64,000 bases of DNA from Suilimivivens sp009774465 (lineage in GTDB: Bacteria > Bacillota > Clostridia > Lachnospirales > Lachnospiraceae): contig CANDAE010000017.1 of assembly GCA_947382645.1 (NCBI GenBank), positions 1 to 64,000 on the forward strand, written 5' to 3'. The notes beneath the pieces are model-generated. The model was given only the letters and a program-made list of their open reading frames with translations, was not told the DNA's origin and ran no database searches. Below, piece after piece: positions 8,035 to 16,896 of the stretch (the stretch's first letter is position 1; each line of letters begins with the position of its first letter). The translations under genes and the position numbers were made by a program.

Positions 8035-10033
8035 ATGGAAGCTGCTGCCTTCTATGGCAGTAAAAGGAGTAGTGCAAAATAAAACAGTATATTTTCCCTA
8101 CCTGGCAGTGGGAGCATTTTCCGCATTTACCTACTTTATTTTTTCTTCTATTATATACAATGAAGAGCTGATCAGGGAACTTCCCAAAGCAGCCTATGCA
8201 TGGATGCTGCTCCGCATTGGCAGGGGACTGCTTGGCATTATATTAATTCCTTTTTTGTATTATGCAAACAGTTTTCTGGTGAAGAGACGCAGCAGAGAAT
8301 TTGGATTATACAGCATATTGGGGCTGGAAAAAAGGCATATTGGAATTCTTCTTTTTCTTGAAACAATAATGATTTATGTGATTGCAACTGCCAGCGGTAT
8401 TTTACTGGGAAGCGTGCTTTCCAAATTGTTTTTTCTGCTGCTTTTGCATGTCACGCATCTTCCGCTGAATGTGGAATTTGTGTTTACCTGGAAAGCGTTT
8501 AAAGATACACTTTCATTTTTTTCAGTTGTATTCCTGATTAATTTATGCTTCGGACTGATTCAAATCAGAAGATCAAGGCCGGTAGAACTGCTTTCCGGCA
8601 GTAAAAAAGGAGAAAAACAGCCTAAAGGAATTTTCTTTTATGGGATATCAGGCGCAGCAGTACTGATACTGGGTTATAAAATTTCCATAAGCTCGGAATT
8701 AAACAGCATGATATTTGCGGATTTTTTTCTGGCAGTATTTTTGGTTGTAGTTGGGACTTATCTGTTGTTTACATCAGGAAGTATCATGCTGCTCAGAATT
8801 CTGAAGGGGAATAAAAAATTTTTTTATCAGTCAAAAAATTTTGTGACAATTTCAGGTATGCTTTACAGGATGAAAAAGAATGCGGCAAGCCTTGCAAATA
8901 TTTGTATTTTTTCCACAATGGTAATTATTACGCTGATCTGTACGATTACCCTTTACTGCGGACTTGATGGCATTACACATCATGATTATCCTTACGATAT
9001 ACGCGCAGACTATGGAACCGTAAGTCTGATTAAGGAGGATGTGGAAAAACAGGTAAGCAGGCTGGAAGAAAAGTATGGTATAAAAAGACTGCGGGTGGAT
9101 GTGTTTAATTTCAGGCGATTTCCCTGCAGCAAAGATGAAAACAGTTTCGCGCCCAAGCTGCCGGACGGAAACTTTGAAAATACTTATGGAGTATATTTTT
9201 TAACGTTAGAAGATTATAACAGGCTCGAGAATGAAAATAAAACACTAAATGATGGCGAGGTGTTGTTTTTGGCTACTGGGGAAGATTTTGGTTATGACAG
9301 TGTTTCTTTTATGGGAAGTCAGATGAGGATTGCAGAGGAGATAAAACAACTGTTTCCTTTTCCAAAAGCAGGCAGAAGTGATTTTGGCGCGGAGTTTGTT
9401 TTTATCGTAAAAGATAAGACGGCACTTGCTGGCTGTGTGGAGGCATTTGCCAGGGAAAACGGGGTAACTGAAATTGAGGAATTTTTAGCGGAGGTTAGCC
9501 AGCAGGTGGGGATTGTATTAGAAGGAGAGGATGAGCTGAAAGAGGATTTTGCAGATGAGCTGTTTTTCTGGCTGAAAGGACAGGAAGGATATACATCCTG
9601 TCTGGATGGTTTGGCACAGAGAGCGGAACTGGAATCCATGTACGGAGGACTTTTGTTTATAGGAATTATTTTTGGAACAGTATTTTTTACCTGTCTGCTT
9701 CTTATTATGTATTATAAGCAGATTTCGGAAGGGTATGAAGATAAAGGAAGTTTTGACATTATGCAGAAGGTGGGAATGAGCGACAGGGAGATCAAAGGAA
9801 CCATCCACAGACAGATTCTTCTGGTGTTTCTCCTGCCGTTAGCCGGTGCGATTTCCCATACCTGTGCGGGAATGTTTATGGTGAATAATCTGATGGCGGC
9901 ACTGGGGCTGTTTGACAATTTACTTATGGCTATGGGAATGATTTTTGTTTCACTGCTTTTTGTTTTTGCCTATGGAATCAGCTATGTGATGACTGCACGG
10001 ACCTATTACAGGATTGTCAGACAGGATATTTAA
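8027..10033 (+). CDS. BceB-type ABC transporter permease (FtsX-like)
   Basis: 668 residues, the usual length of BceB permeases. There are about ten membrane segments: one near 20-40, three between about 55 and 200, two around 205-255, one near 290, and three at the C-terminus. The large outside domain between about 310 and 540 is where these proteins meet peptide antibiotics. FtsX-type permease regions flank it. Start overlaps the ATPase stop, with AAGGAGGCAG upstream. With the kinase it should form a sensory complex in the membrane. The antibiotic specificity cannot be read from sequence. Confidence 0.9.
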   Translation: MNKWKLLPSMAVKGVVQNKTVYFPYLAVGAFSAFTYFIFSSIIYNEELIRELPKAAYAWMLLRIGRGLLGIILIPFLYYANSFLVKRRSREFGLYSILGLEKRHIGILLFLETIMIYVIATASGILLGSVLSKLFFLLLLHVTHLPLNVEFVFTWKAFKDTLSFFSVVFLINLCFGLIQIRRSRPVELLSGSKKGEKQPKGIFFYGISGAAVLILGYKISISSELNSMIFADFFLAVFLVVVGTYLLFTSGSIMLLRILKGNKKFFYQSKNFVTISGMLYRMKKNAASLANICIFSTMVIITLICTITLYCGLDGITHHDYPYDIRADYGTVSLIKEDVEKQVSRLEEKYGIKRLRVDVFNFRRFPCSKDENSFAPKLPDGNFENTYGVYFLTLEDYNRLENENKTLNDGEVLFLATGEDFGYDSVSFMGSQMRIAEEIKQLFPFPKAGRSDFGAEFVFIVKDKTALAGCVEAFARENGVTEIEEFLAEVSQQVGIVLEGEDELKEDFADELFFWLKGQEGYTSCLDGLAQRAELESMYGGLLFIGIIFGTVFFTCLLLIMYYKQISEGYEDKGSFDIMQKVGMSDREIKGTIHRQILLVFLLPLAGAISHTCAGMFMVNNLMAALGLFDNLLMAMGMIFVSLLFVFAYGISYVMTARTYYRIVRQDI

Positions 10034-10130
10034 AAGAACTTAATAATTATATAAATTTTTATTAATTTCCGCCCTTTTCTTCTTTTGGATGTTAAAATAA
10101 CTGGAGAACATGCTTAAGGAGGAAAGGGCA

Positions 10131-10874
10131 GTGTATTTGATTTTAATTTTATCAGGAATATTATGTCTGGTCTATTTTGGCTGTATTGCATTTTTTGTAG
10201 GGCATGGGACTAATTTTTATTTTATATGGCTGTTTCTTGGACTGTGTGCCATTCTTTGGGGGATTCTTCTGAAAAAGGGAATCTGGGAGGCGCATTTTCC
10301 AAGGTGGTTTCGAAGATTTTTTATATTGCTTGTGTGTGTATCAGGCATTTTATTTCTAATTGTGGAAGGATGCATTTTAAGCGGCTTTTCAAAAAAGGGA
10401 CCGGAGGGGCTTGACTATCTTGTGGTGTTAGGAGCCCAGATGAAGTCCGGCGGGCCTTCGAAAGCATTACAATACAGGCTGGATGAGGCGATACGCTATT
10501 TGGAAGAAAATCCGGATACACAAGTGATTGTCTCCGGAGGACAGGGCCCGGATGAATACATATCGGAGGCCCAGGGCATGTATGACTATCTGGTGGAAAA
10601 AGGGATTGAGGCATCCAGAATTATCAAAGAGGACAAGTCGGTAAACACCTTTCAAAACCTGACATTTTCAGCGGAATTTCTGGATGAGGCAAATGATTCC
10701 GTAGGCGTAGTCAGCAACAATTTTCACATTTTCCGTGCGGAAAAGATTGCCCGAAAGGCAGGCTATGCCAATGTACACGGAATTGCAGCCAAAGGGGAGC
10801 CTTTTTTACAATTTAACAACATGATGCGGGAATTTTTCGGCGTAATGAAAGATTTTTTGTTTGGAAACATGTGA
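10131..10874 (+). CDS. YdcF/SanA family membrane protein (DUF218)
   Basis: 247 residues with three or four hydrophobic segments in the first 95 residues, followed by a DUF218 domain starting at 'LDYLVVLGAQMKSGGPSKAL' and including VSGGQGPDE and the NTFQNL/SNNFHIFRA motifs. Family members (YdcF, SanA, ElyC) are linked to envelope and peptidoglycan-precursor maintenance; the reaction is not settled. I prefer the GTG start at 10131 because AAGGAGG lies eight bases before it, inside the reading that would start at ATG 10110. Stands as a single gene before the sirtuin. Confidence 0.82.
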   Translation: MYLILILSGILCLVYFGCIAFFVGHGTNFYFIWLFLGLCAILWGILLKKGIWEAHFPRWFRRFFILLVCVSGILFLIVEGCILSGFSKKGPEGLDYLVVLGAQMKSGGPSKALQYRLDEAIRYLEENPDTQVIVSGGQGPDEYISEAQGMYDYLVEKGIEASRIIKEDKSVNTFQNLTFSAEFLDEANDSVGVVSNNFHIFRAEKIARKAGYANVHGIAAKGEPFLQFNNMMREFFGVMKDFLFGNM

Positions 10875-10946
10875 TGCTTTATTAACTTATTCAAAAAATA
10901 TGATATAATGATAATATATGTATCACACAAAGGGAGGGACAATGCT

Positions 10947-11663
10947 ATGGACCAGATTGAAAAATTAAAAGAAATAGTAGATAACAGCAAAAACATTGTA
11001 TTTTTCGGCGGAGCAGGCGTCTCAACGGAAAGCGGAATTCCCGATTTCAGAAGTGTGGATGGTCTGTACAATCAGAAATACGATTATCCCCCGGAAACTA
11101 TTTTAAGCCATACTTTTTACAGAAACAGGCCGGAGGAATTTTTCCGTTTTTATAAAGATAAGATGCTCTGCCTTGATGCAAAGCCCAATGCAGCACATTT
11201 AACGCTGGCCAGGTGGGAACAGGAAGGAAAGCTGAAAGCTGTGATTACCCAGAATATAGACGGACTTCACCAGGCAGCAGGAAGCAAACGGGTGCTTGAG
11301 CTTCATGGAAGTGTGCTTCGCAACTATTGCGAAAGATGCGGAAAGTTTTTTGATGCGGAATATATGCTCCATGCAGAGGGTGTGCCGCATTGCAGCGAAT
11401 GCGGCGGACCGGTGAAACCGGATGTGGTTTTGTACGAGGAAGGTCTTGATGACAGGACGCTTAAGGATGCGGTAAACTATATCCGTAATGCAGATGTACT
11501 TATTATCGGGGGAACTTCACTGGTGGTTTATCCGGCAGCAGGACTAATCGATTATTATGACGGAAATAAGCTGGTTTTAATTAACAAAACACCTACCGCA
11601 AGAGATGGTGCGGCAGATTTGGTGGTACAGGGAAGCATTGGTGAGATTTTTGGTGCCCTGTAA
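10947..11663 (+). CDS. Sir2 family NAD-dependent protein deacylase (CobB type)
   Basis: 238 residues with all sirtuin landmarks: NAD-binding FFGGAGVSTESGIPDFR (about 20-36), QNIDGLH with the catalytic His in LHGS, a four-Cys zinc site (CERCGKFF and CSECGG), and the late GGTSLVVYPAA loop. It removes acyl groups from lysines using NAD+ and would act on metabolic enzymes in the cytoplasm. ATG 10947 follows GGGAGGGAC; earlier in-frame codons from 10908 lack a ribosome site. The DUF951 gene follows after 40 bases and may share the transcript. Confidence 0.95.
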   Translation: MDQIEKLKEIVDNSKNIVFFGGAGVSTESGIPDFRSVDGLYNQKYDYPPETILSHTFYRNRPEEFFRFYKDKMLCLDAKPNAAHLTLARWEQEGKLKAVITQNIDGLHQAAGSKRVLELHGSVLRNYCERCGKFFDAEYMLHAEGVPHCSECGGPVKPDVVLYEEGLDDRTLKDAVNYIRNADVLIIGGTSLVVYPAAGLIDYYDGNKLVLINKTPTARDGAADLVVQGSIGEIFGAL

Positions 11664-11703
11664 AACAGATTTAAGTTCAGAGGGGCAGAAAGGGCAGTTT
11701 GAT

Positions 11704-11913
11704 ATGGATATTCAGGAAGGCGACAGGCTCACGTTGAAAAAAAAACACCCATGCGGCAGTTTTGAATGGGAGGTTTTACGTATTGGTGCAGATTTTCGGT
11801 TAAAGTGTGCAGGCTGCGGACATCAGATCATGATTGCCCGTAAGCAGGTGGAAAAAAATGTGAGGAAGATATGCTATGGCGGGAACGACGAGAATCGGAA
11901 ATTAGGACTTTGA
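11704..11913 (+). CDS. DUF951 family small protein
   Basis: 69 residues starting MDIQEGDRLTLKKKHPCG. The pattern HPCGSFEWEVLRIGADFRLKCAGCGHQIM is diagnostic for DUF951 (YyaB/YchF-neighbour type), a short Firmicutes protein with three conserved Cys that probably binds a metal or RNA; role not known. It commonly lies just upstream of rpsF, as here. The start at 11704 fits the family N-terminus; a longer reading from 11605 overlaps the sirtuin gene and is not supported. Confidence 0.85.
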   Translation: MDIQEGDRLTLKKKHPCGSFEWEVLRIGADFRLKCAGCGHQIMIARKQVEKNVRKICYGGNDENRKLGL

Positions 11914-11931
11914 TAAAAATGAGCCAACCCC

Positions 11932-11960
11932 TTGAAAAAATATGGAAATCATGGTATGAT
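11932..11960 (+). promoter_or_regulatory. Promoter of the rpsF-ssb-rpsR operon
   Basis: TTGAAA at 11932-11937 and TATGAT at 11955-11960 with an ideal 17-base spacer, leaving a leader of about 95 bases before rpsF. Confidence 0.7.
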
Positions 11961-11974
11961 ATTACTCCGTGATA

Positions 11975-12034
11975 TGTTTTCACACTCCGCATACAGCGGA
12001 GGAAACACATTCCTTGCTCCCGACAGGCGGGGGC
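11975..12034 (+). promoter_or_regulatory. Structured rpsF leader, candidate S6:S18 autoregulatory element
   Basis: Two stems can form: TGTTT/AAACA outside CTCCGC/GCGGAG (11985-12001) with an asymmetric internal loop, and GCTCCCG/CGGGGGC (12016-12034). Leaders of rpsF operons in many bacteria bind the S6:S18 complex through a CCG-containing internal loop; place and stem layout fit, but I could not match the full consensus. Confidence 0.45.
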
Positions 12035-12060
12035 CAGAGACCAAAAGGAGGTAAACTAAC

Positions 12061-12351
12061 ATGAACAAATATGAATTAGCCGTTGTTGTTAGTGCGAAAA
12101 TCGAAGACGAGGAAAGAGCAGCAGTAGTAGATAAATGTAAAGCTCTTATCGAAAGATTCGGCGGTACGATCACCAATGTTGACGACTGGGGCAAGAAGAG
12201 ACTTGCTTATGAAGTTCAGAAGATGAAAGAAGCTTTCTACTACTTCATCCAGTTTGATGCCGAAGCTACAGCTCCTATCGAAATCGAAAATCGTGTTCGC
12301 ATTATGGACAATGTTATCAGATTCTTATGCGTTAGACAGGACGAGGCATAA
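12061..12351 (+). CDS. rpsF: Ribosomal protein bS6
   Basis: 96 residues beginning MNKYELAVVVSAKIEDEE and containing VDDWGKKRLAYEVQK, the standard bS6 core. It binds 16S rRNA in the platform of the small subunit together with bS18, whose gene is two downstream. AAAAGGAGG precedes the ATG. First gene of the conserved Firmicutes operon with ssb and rpsR. Confidence 0.98.
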   Translation: MNKYELAVVVSAKIEDEERAAVVDKCKALIERFGGTITNVDDWGKKRLAYEVQKMKEAFYYFIQFDAEATAPIEIENRVRIMDNVIRFLCVRQDEA

Positions 12352-12390
12352 AGCATACATGATAAGATATGTAGGAAAGTAGAGGCAGGT

Positions 12391-12837
12391 ATGAATAAAG
12401 TAATACTTATGGGGCGTTTAACAAGAGATCCTGAGGTGAGATATTCACAGGGTGAAAGTGCAACAGCAGTTGCCAGATATACCCTTGCGGTAGACCGCAG
12501 ATTTAATCGTAATAATGAAGATAATTCTGCAGATTTCATTCAGTGTGTAGCTTTTGGAAGATCAGGTGAATTTGCTGAAAAGTATTTCAGAAAAGGAACC
12601 AAGGTTTTAGTTACAGGCCGTATACAGACGGGAAGCTATACCAACAGGGATGGCGTCAAGGTGTATACAACAGATGTTGTGGTTGAAGATCAGGAATTTG
12701 CTGAGAGCAAGAACAGCAATGCCGGAGGCGACGGGGGATACACAGGCGGCGGAAGCAGAGCATCACAGCCCCAGGAAGCAGGAGACGGTTTCATGAATAT
12801 TCCGGATGGAATAGATGAGGAACTGCCATTTAACTAA
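12391..12837 (+). CDS. ssb: Single-stranded DNA-binding protein
   Basis: 148 residues: OB-fold domain (about 1-105; MNKVILMGRLTRDPEVRY start, FIQCVAFG, GKTxVTGRIQTGSY-like strand), then a Gly/Ser/Gln-rich linker and an acidic tip ending DEELPFN, the interaction peptide for replication and repair partners. It covers single-stranded DNA during replication. Placed between the genes for bS6 and bS18 as in most Firmicutes. Confidence 0.97.
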   Translation: MNKVILMGRLTRDPEVRYSQGESATAVARYTLAVDRRFNRNNEDNSADFIQCVAFGRSGEFAEKYFRKGTKVLVTGRIQTGSYTNRDGVKVYTTDVVVEDQEFAESKNSNAGGDGGYTGGGSRASQPQEAGDGFMNIPDGIDEELPFN

Positions 12838-12870
12838 ATTTAAGTTTGATTAAGACAGGAGGCAATAATC

Positions 12871-13134
12871 ATGGCATATAATAAAACAGAGAAGTCTGAT
12901 TCTCCCATGAGAAAAAAAGGCGGAATGCGCAGAAGAAAAAAAGTATGTGTATTCTGTGGCAAAGATAACGTAATTGATTACAAAGATGTAAATAAGTTAA
13001 AAAGATATGTGTCTGAGAGAGGGAAAATCCTTCCCAGAAGAATCACAGGAAACTGTGCAAAGCATCAGAGAGCTCTGACAGTTGCAATTAAAAGAGCACG
13101 TCACGTTGCACTTATGCCTTATACTTGTGATTAA
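12871..13134 (+). CDS. rpsR: Ribosomal protein bS18 (zinc-binding C+ form)
   Basis: 87 residues; the core KRYVSERGKILPRRITGNCAKHQR is diagnostic. It keeps the CVFCGK pair and the later Cys/His of the zinc-binding C+ form, so ribosome assembly would use zinc. GACAGGAGGC precedes the ATG. Last gene of the operon; a hairpin follows at 13195. Confidence 0.97.
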   Translation: MAYNKTEKSDSPMRKKGGMRRRKKVCVFCGKDNVIDYKDVNKLKRYVSERGKILPRRITGNCAKHQRALTVAIKRARHVALMPYTCD

Positions 13135-13194
13135 TATGTAATAAGGTGCAGCTAAAAAGCACTTAGGCCAATTTGGAGTATTTGATTGGACAGT

Positions 13195-13229
13195 AAGCGG
13201 TTGCCAGTTTTGGCAGCCGCTTTCGTATA
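13195..13229 (+). terminator. Candidate terminator after rpsR
   Basis: AAGCGGTTGCC pairs with GGCAGCCGCTT around a six-base loop and is followed by a short T-rich tract (TTTCGTAT). Confidence 0.6.
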
Positions 13230-13273
13230 TACGACGCAAATGATCTTTTCAGGAAATGTATGGGGGTGAAATT

Positions 13274-14779
13274 ATGGATGGAATGAAAAACAACGAATTT
13301 GAAAACACAACATCGGTTGAAGCGCCGGTACCTGCAGCGATAAGTCAGCCTGCAGCGGGAACAACTGCTCCGGCACCGGAGAAAAAGCCAAACAATGCAG
13401 TTAAAATAATTATTCCGATTGCAGCTTTGGTACTTCTGGTGGCAATCCTTTTGGGAGTGGCATTTGCAACCGGAACCCTTGGTAAAGGCAGTGGAAAAAA
13501 GGAAATTGCTGAAGCGGTAGCAGCGACTTTCACCAAAAGCGGCGAGGCTATAAAGGATGTCTGGGAGTTTGATGAATATAAGGAAATGTTTAAAGATAAG
13601 CAGATGTCTGTTTCCGCCGATTTTACGGTTTTAGACGATCTTGATATGCAGGTATTATATAACATTGATGATACTGTCAGCAGCTTATATATGGGGGCAA
13701 GTTTATACGGAAGTGATCTCATAAAGGCTTTCTTTTATGCAGATGAAGAAGAGTTTAGCTTTAGTCTTCCGGATATGACAGATTATGCTTTTTATGTAGA
13801 CCGTACCACATTGGAGGAGGATATCTGGAATCTGGTTGACGAGGGAATCATAGAAGAAGAAATTGCTGAAAATCTGATTATTTTAAATCAGAGCGAGCAG
13901 GAGCTGACGGGCACAGATAAGGATGTGGAGCAGGGCAGCAAAGACATTTTAGAAGCACTGAAGGACATTTATCAGAAAACAGAAGTGAAAAAGATAGACA
14001 GTAAAACCCTTGAGGTAGATGGCGAAGATGTAAATTGCAAGGGATATGCTGTAATTATTACGCCGGAGCAGATCGCAGAATTTTTTATTGCTTATAAAGA
14101 GGTTTATGAGGAAAATGAAGGTTTTCGGAACTATTTTAATCAGGTTCTTGCAATGCAGGAAGGATATAATAGTGCAGAGGAACTTTTAGAATATATGGAT
14201 CCGGCAGAAGAACTTCAAAACCTTGCGGATGAAGTGGTAGAAGAAATAACAGAGGACATTGAGGTTTGTTTTTACCTGTATGATGGACTGGTTGCCCGAA
14301 TTTCCTATGAGGAAGACAGGGATAATTACTTTGAGTGGAACATTAAGGGAGGGAATTTCCCCCTTGAAAATACCAATCTAACTTTAATGGCAGATGGATA
14401 TGAAATTTATGTTGCCAGAAGCGGCGATAAGAGAAAAGGCCTTTATACGGCAAACTATACCCTTGGGCTTGACTATGAAACACTTTATCTGGACATTGAG
14501 TACGACACAGGAAATGGCGACCTGGAAATGGAAGCATATGATTATTATGATGAAATCTTTTTCAGCGGCAACCTTTATAAGCCAGGCTCCGGAAATGCTC
14601 TGGAAGTAGAAATTTATAGTGTGGAAATAGATTATGAAGAAATACTTTACGGAGATCTTGTCATTTCCAATGAATGCGGCGAGATTGTTCGTCCTGAGGG
14701 TGATGATTTTAATCTGATGGAAATGACAGAAGATGAATATTATGACATCTTAAGCGAAATTATTTACAGCATGTATTAA
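13274..14779 (+). CDS. Acidic membrane-anchored protein of unknown function
   Basis: 501 residues. An N-terminal cytoplasmic part of about 45 residues rich in Ala and Pro leads into one membrane helix (about 43-68, IIIPIAALVLLVAILLGVAF) and a large, strongly acidic outside domain rich in Glu, Asp and Tyr. I recognise no catalytic motif. The C-terminal half looks beta-rich and the architecture resembles other Clostridia single-pass proteins that may bind the wall or a ligand. ATG 13274 follows GGGGGTG; ATG 13256 has no site. It is a single gene between two hairpins, before an ABC exporter with which it may or may not work. Confidence 0.7.
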   Translation: MDGMKNNEFENTTSVEAPVPAAISQPAAGTTAPAPEKKPNNAVKIIIPIAALVLLVAILLGVAFATGTLGKGSGKKEIAEAVAATFTKSGEAIKDVWEFDEYKEMFKDKQMSVSADFTVLDDLDMQVLYNIDDTVSSLYMGASLYGSDLIKAFFYADEEEFSFSLPDMTDYAFYVDRTTLEEDIWNLVDEGIIEEEIAENLIILNQSEQELTGTDKDVEQGSKDILEALKDIYQKTEVKKIDSKTLEVDGEDVNCKGYAVIITPEQIAEFFIAYKEVYEENEGFRNYFNQVLAMQEGYNSAEELLEYMDPAEELQNLADEVVEEITEDIEVCFYLYDGLVARISYEEDRDNYFEWNIKGGNFPLENTNLTLMADGYEIYVARSGDKRKGLYTANYTLGLDYETLYLDIEYDTGNGDLEMEAYDYYDEIFFSGNLYKPGSGNALEVEIYSVEIDYEEILYGDLVISNECGEIVRPEGDDFNLMEMTEDEYYDILSEIIYSMY

Positions 14780-14851
14780 AATTGGACAGTGATTTTATTG
14801 ATGCCGGTGACAGGGCAAATTTAAGATTATTTGACATTGTATTATGATAAT

Positions 14852-14876
14852 AGAGCAGTGACAGGTTCACTGCTCT
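14852..14876. terminator. Hairpin after the acidic membrane protein gene
   Basis: A perfect 10-bp stem (AGAGCAGTGA with TCACTGCTCT) around a 5-base loop. T-tract is poor (ATTGTAG), so termination may be weak. The rest of 14780-14973 shows nothing else. Confidence 0.5.
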
Positions 14877-14973
14877 ATTGTAGTAGTAGGTTTGAATGCG
14901 TATATTTAAATGTATCACATGGCATATCTTTTGGAGCTTGTGGATGATGGCGCATTGATAAAGGGGAATTTTC

Positions 14974-15654
14974 ATGGAATTGGAAATCAGAAATGTTAAA
15001 AAAAGTTACAGGAAAAATCAGGTGCTGAAAGAAATCAGCCTTACGGTAAAATCTGGAGAATGCGCTGGGATTATTGGAGCAAATGGCTGCGGCAAGTCGA
15101 CACTTTTAAAGATTCTTGCAGGAATTGAAAAGGCAGATGGAGGAGACATTCTGATTAATAATGAACCGGTGCAGTGGCAGTCTTCAAAGCTGGCAGGATG
15201 CATTGGCTATATTCCTCAGGAAAGCATTTTGATTCCGGAGCTTACAGTAGAGGATAACTTGAAGCTGTGGGCATCATTTGGCGGGCGTAAAAAAAATGAA
15301 GAAACATTAAGGAAACTGGGGGAGCAATTTCAGTTAGGAGAATTTTATAAAAAGAAAGTTAAGTACCTGTCAGGAGGTATGAACAAAAGAGTAAATATTG
15401 TCTGTGCGCTGATTCATGAACCTTCGCTGCTTTTGATGGATGAACCGAGCACAGCCCTTGACCTGGTATTTAAAGAAGAATTGCGGGAATATATCCGAAG
15501 TTTTACCGCAAAGGGAGGAAGCGTGCTGCTAAGCAGTCATGACGAGGGAGAGATTGCCGGCTGCGCATCCTTATGGGCGATTAAAAATGGGATTACTCAA
15601 AAGGTACCTCAGGGGAAAGCAATAGAAAAAATAGTATCTGAGTACATGAAGTGA
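14974..15654 (+). CDS. ABC transporter ATP-binding protein (ABC-2 type exporter)
   Basis: 226 residues: Walker A GANGCGKST (about 34-42), Q-loop IPQES, signature LSGGMNKRV, Walker B LLLMDEPSTALD, switch His SSHDEG. It would energise the two membrane proteins encoded directly downstream. The family includes drug, lantibiotic and polysaccharide exporters as well as orphan systems; substrate unknown. AAAGGGGAATTTTC precedes the ATG. Confidence 0.9.
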   Translation: MELEIRNVKKSYRKNQVLKEISLTVKSGECAGIIGANGCGKSTLLKILAGIEKADGGDILINNEPVQWQSSKLAGCIGYIPQESILIPELTVEDNLKLWASFGGRKKNEETLRKLGEQFQLGEFYKKKVKYLSGGMNKRVNIVCALIHEPSLLLMDEPSTALDLVFKEELREYIRSFTAKGGSVLLSSHDEGEIAGCASLWAIKNGITQKVPQGKAIEKIVSEYMK

Positions 15655-15665
15655 CAGGAGAAGGT

Positions 15666-16883
15666 ATGTATTGCAGGTTGATGTTATTTAAACTGGAATT
15701 AAAAAGATTTGTGGGAATGCTTCCTCTTGTTTTGATAGAAACCCTTCTTTTGGGCTTTATTGCAGCCGGAGTGGGAGTTTATGCATCCAGGGCAGTATAT
15801 GCGGATAAAGCGGTGGGAGAAATCAGGGCAGGGGTGGTGGCTGAGCATGAAGAGCCGATGACTAAAATGCTGATTCAATTTGTACAGTCTATGGACAGCT
15901 TAAAAGACAGGGTATCTCTGGAACTGCTCTCCGAAGAAGAAGCAAGAAAGAAACTGGAATCAGGGGAGCTTTATGGAGCAGTGGTGATTCCGGAGGGAAT
16001 GGTGGACAGCATTCTTTCCGGAGAGAATCTTCCTGCATCTATTTTGTTTGGCAGCGGATATAATCAGGCGGAAACCCTGGTTTTTGCACAGCTTGCCCAG
16101 GCAGGCGCAAAGCTTTTAACCACAGCCCAGGCAGGAATTTATGCAGCAGATGCTTTTTGTATAGAAAAAGGAAGACAGGATCTTAAAAGTCAGGCAGAAG
16201 ATTATTTAAATGAAGCATACTTGGAGTACGCCCTTGGAAGAGCATCTGTTTTCCAGAGGGAAGAAGTGACAGCTGTAAAGAAAACGTCCCTTTCCGATTA
16301 TTATGGGATTTCATTTGTTTTTGCTTTTCTGTCTTTTGCGGGGCTTTCTTTTGGACGGTGCGTGCAGGTGAAGGTATGCAGCCGGAAAAAGGAGCTGAAC
16401 CTGAGAGGAATTCATATAGGGGAGCAGTATTTGATTGAAACAGGCGCCTTTGCTCTGATATTTGCAGTTTTGGGAATGCTGATAAGCCTGCCGGTCTTTT
16501 TTCTCCTCTCCGGCAGTGAGGACAGCACTTTTCAGGCAGCAGGCACATGGATTTTTTTGACAGTTATGTGGCTTGTGCTGGGCTGTTTTTTAAAGATGCT
16601 GGTTCAGATTACGGGAAACAGCGCAGGAGGAATCGGCTTATGCTTTGTGATACTGCTGGCATGTATGTTTGCATCAGGGAGCTTTCTTCCGCCGGCTTTT
16701 CTTCCGGTCTGGATAGAGCGGGCAGGGAACAGCCTTTTTTACAGAGGATGGATGGAGCAGACAGGAATGTTCCTGCAGGGACGAACAGACGCCAGAGTGA
16801 TTTTGGAACTGGCCCTACAGCTTATGTTTTTCCTTGCAGCAGGCGTGTTGGCCGCTAAAGTCAGAAAGGATGCGGCGGCATAG
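15666..16883 (+). CDS. ABC-2 type transporter permease, first subunit
   Basis: 405 residues with the ABC-2 permease layout: one membrane helix near the N-terminus (about 12-40), an outside domain of about 160 residues, then five helices from about 205 to the end. ATG 15666 has AGGAGAAGG just upstream; a GTG at 15651 overlapping the ATPase stop is the alternative start. Paired with the next permease in a head-to-tail array. Confidence 0.82.
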   Translation: MYCRLMLFKLELKRFVGMLPLVLIETLLLGFIAAGVGVYASRAVYADKAVGEIRAGVVAEHEEPMTKMLIQFVQSMDSLKDRVSLELLSEEEARKKLESGELYGAVVIPEGMVDSILSGENLPASILFGSGYNQAETLVFAQLAQAGAKLLTTAQAGIYAADAFCIEKGRQDLKSQAEDYLNEAYLEYALGRASVFQREEVTAVKKTSLSDYYGISFVFAFLSFAGLSFGRCVQVKVCSRKKELNLRGIHIGEQYLIETGAFALIFAVLGMLISLPVFFLLSGSEDSTFQAAGTWIFLTVMWLVLGCFLKMLVQITGNSAGGIGLCFVILLACMFASGSFLPPAFLPVWIERAGNSLFYRGWMEQTGMFLQGRTDARVILELALQLMFFLAAGVLAAKVRKDAAA

Positions 16884-16896
16884 TGGGTGAAAGGAT

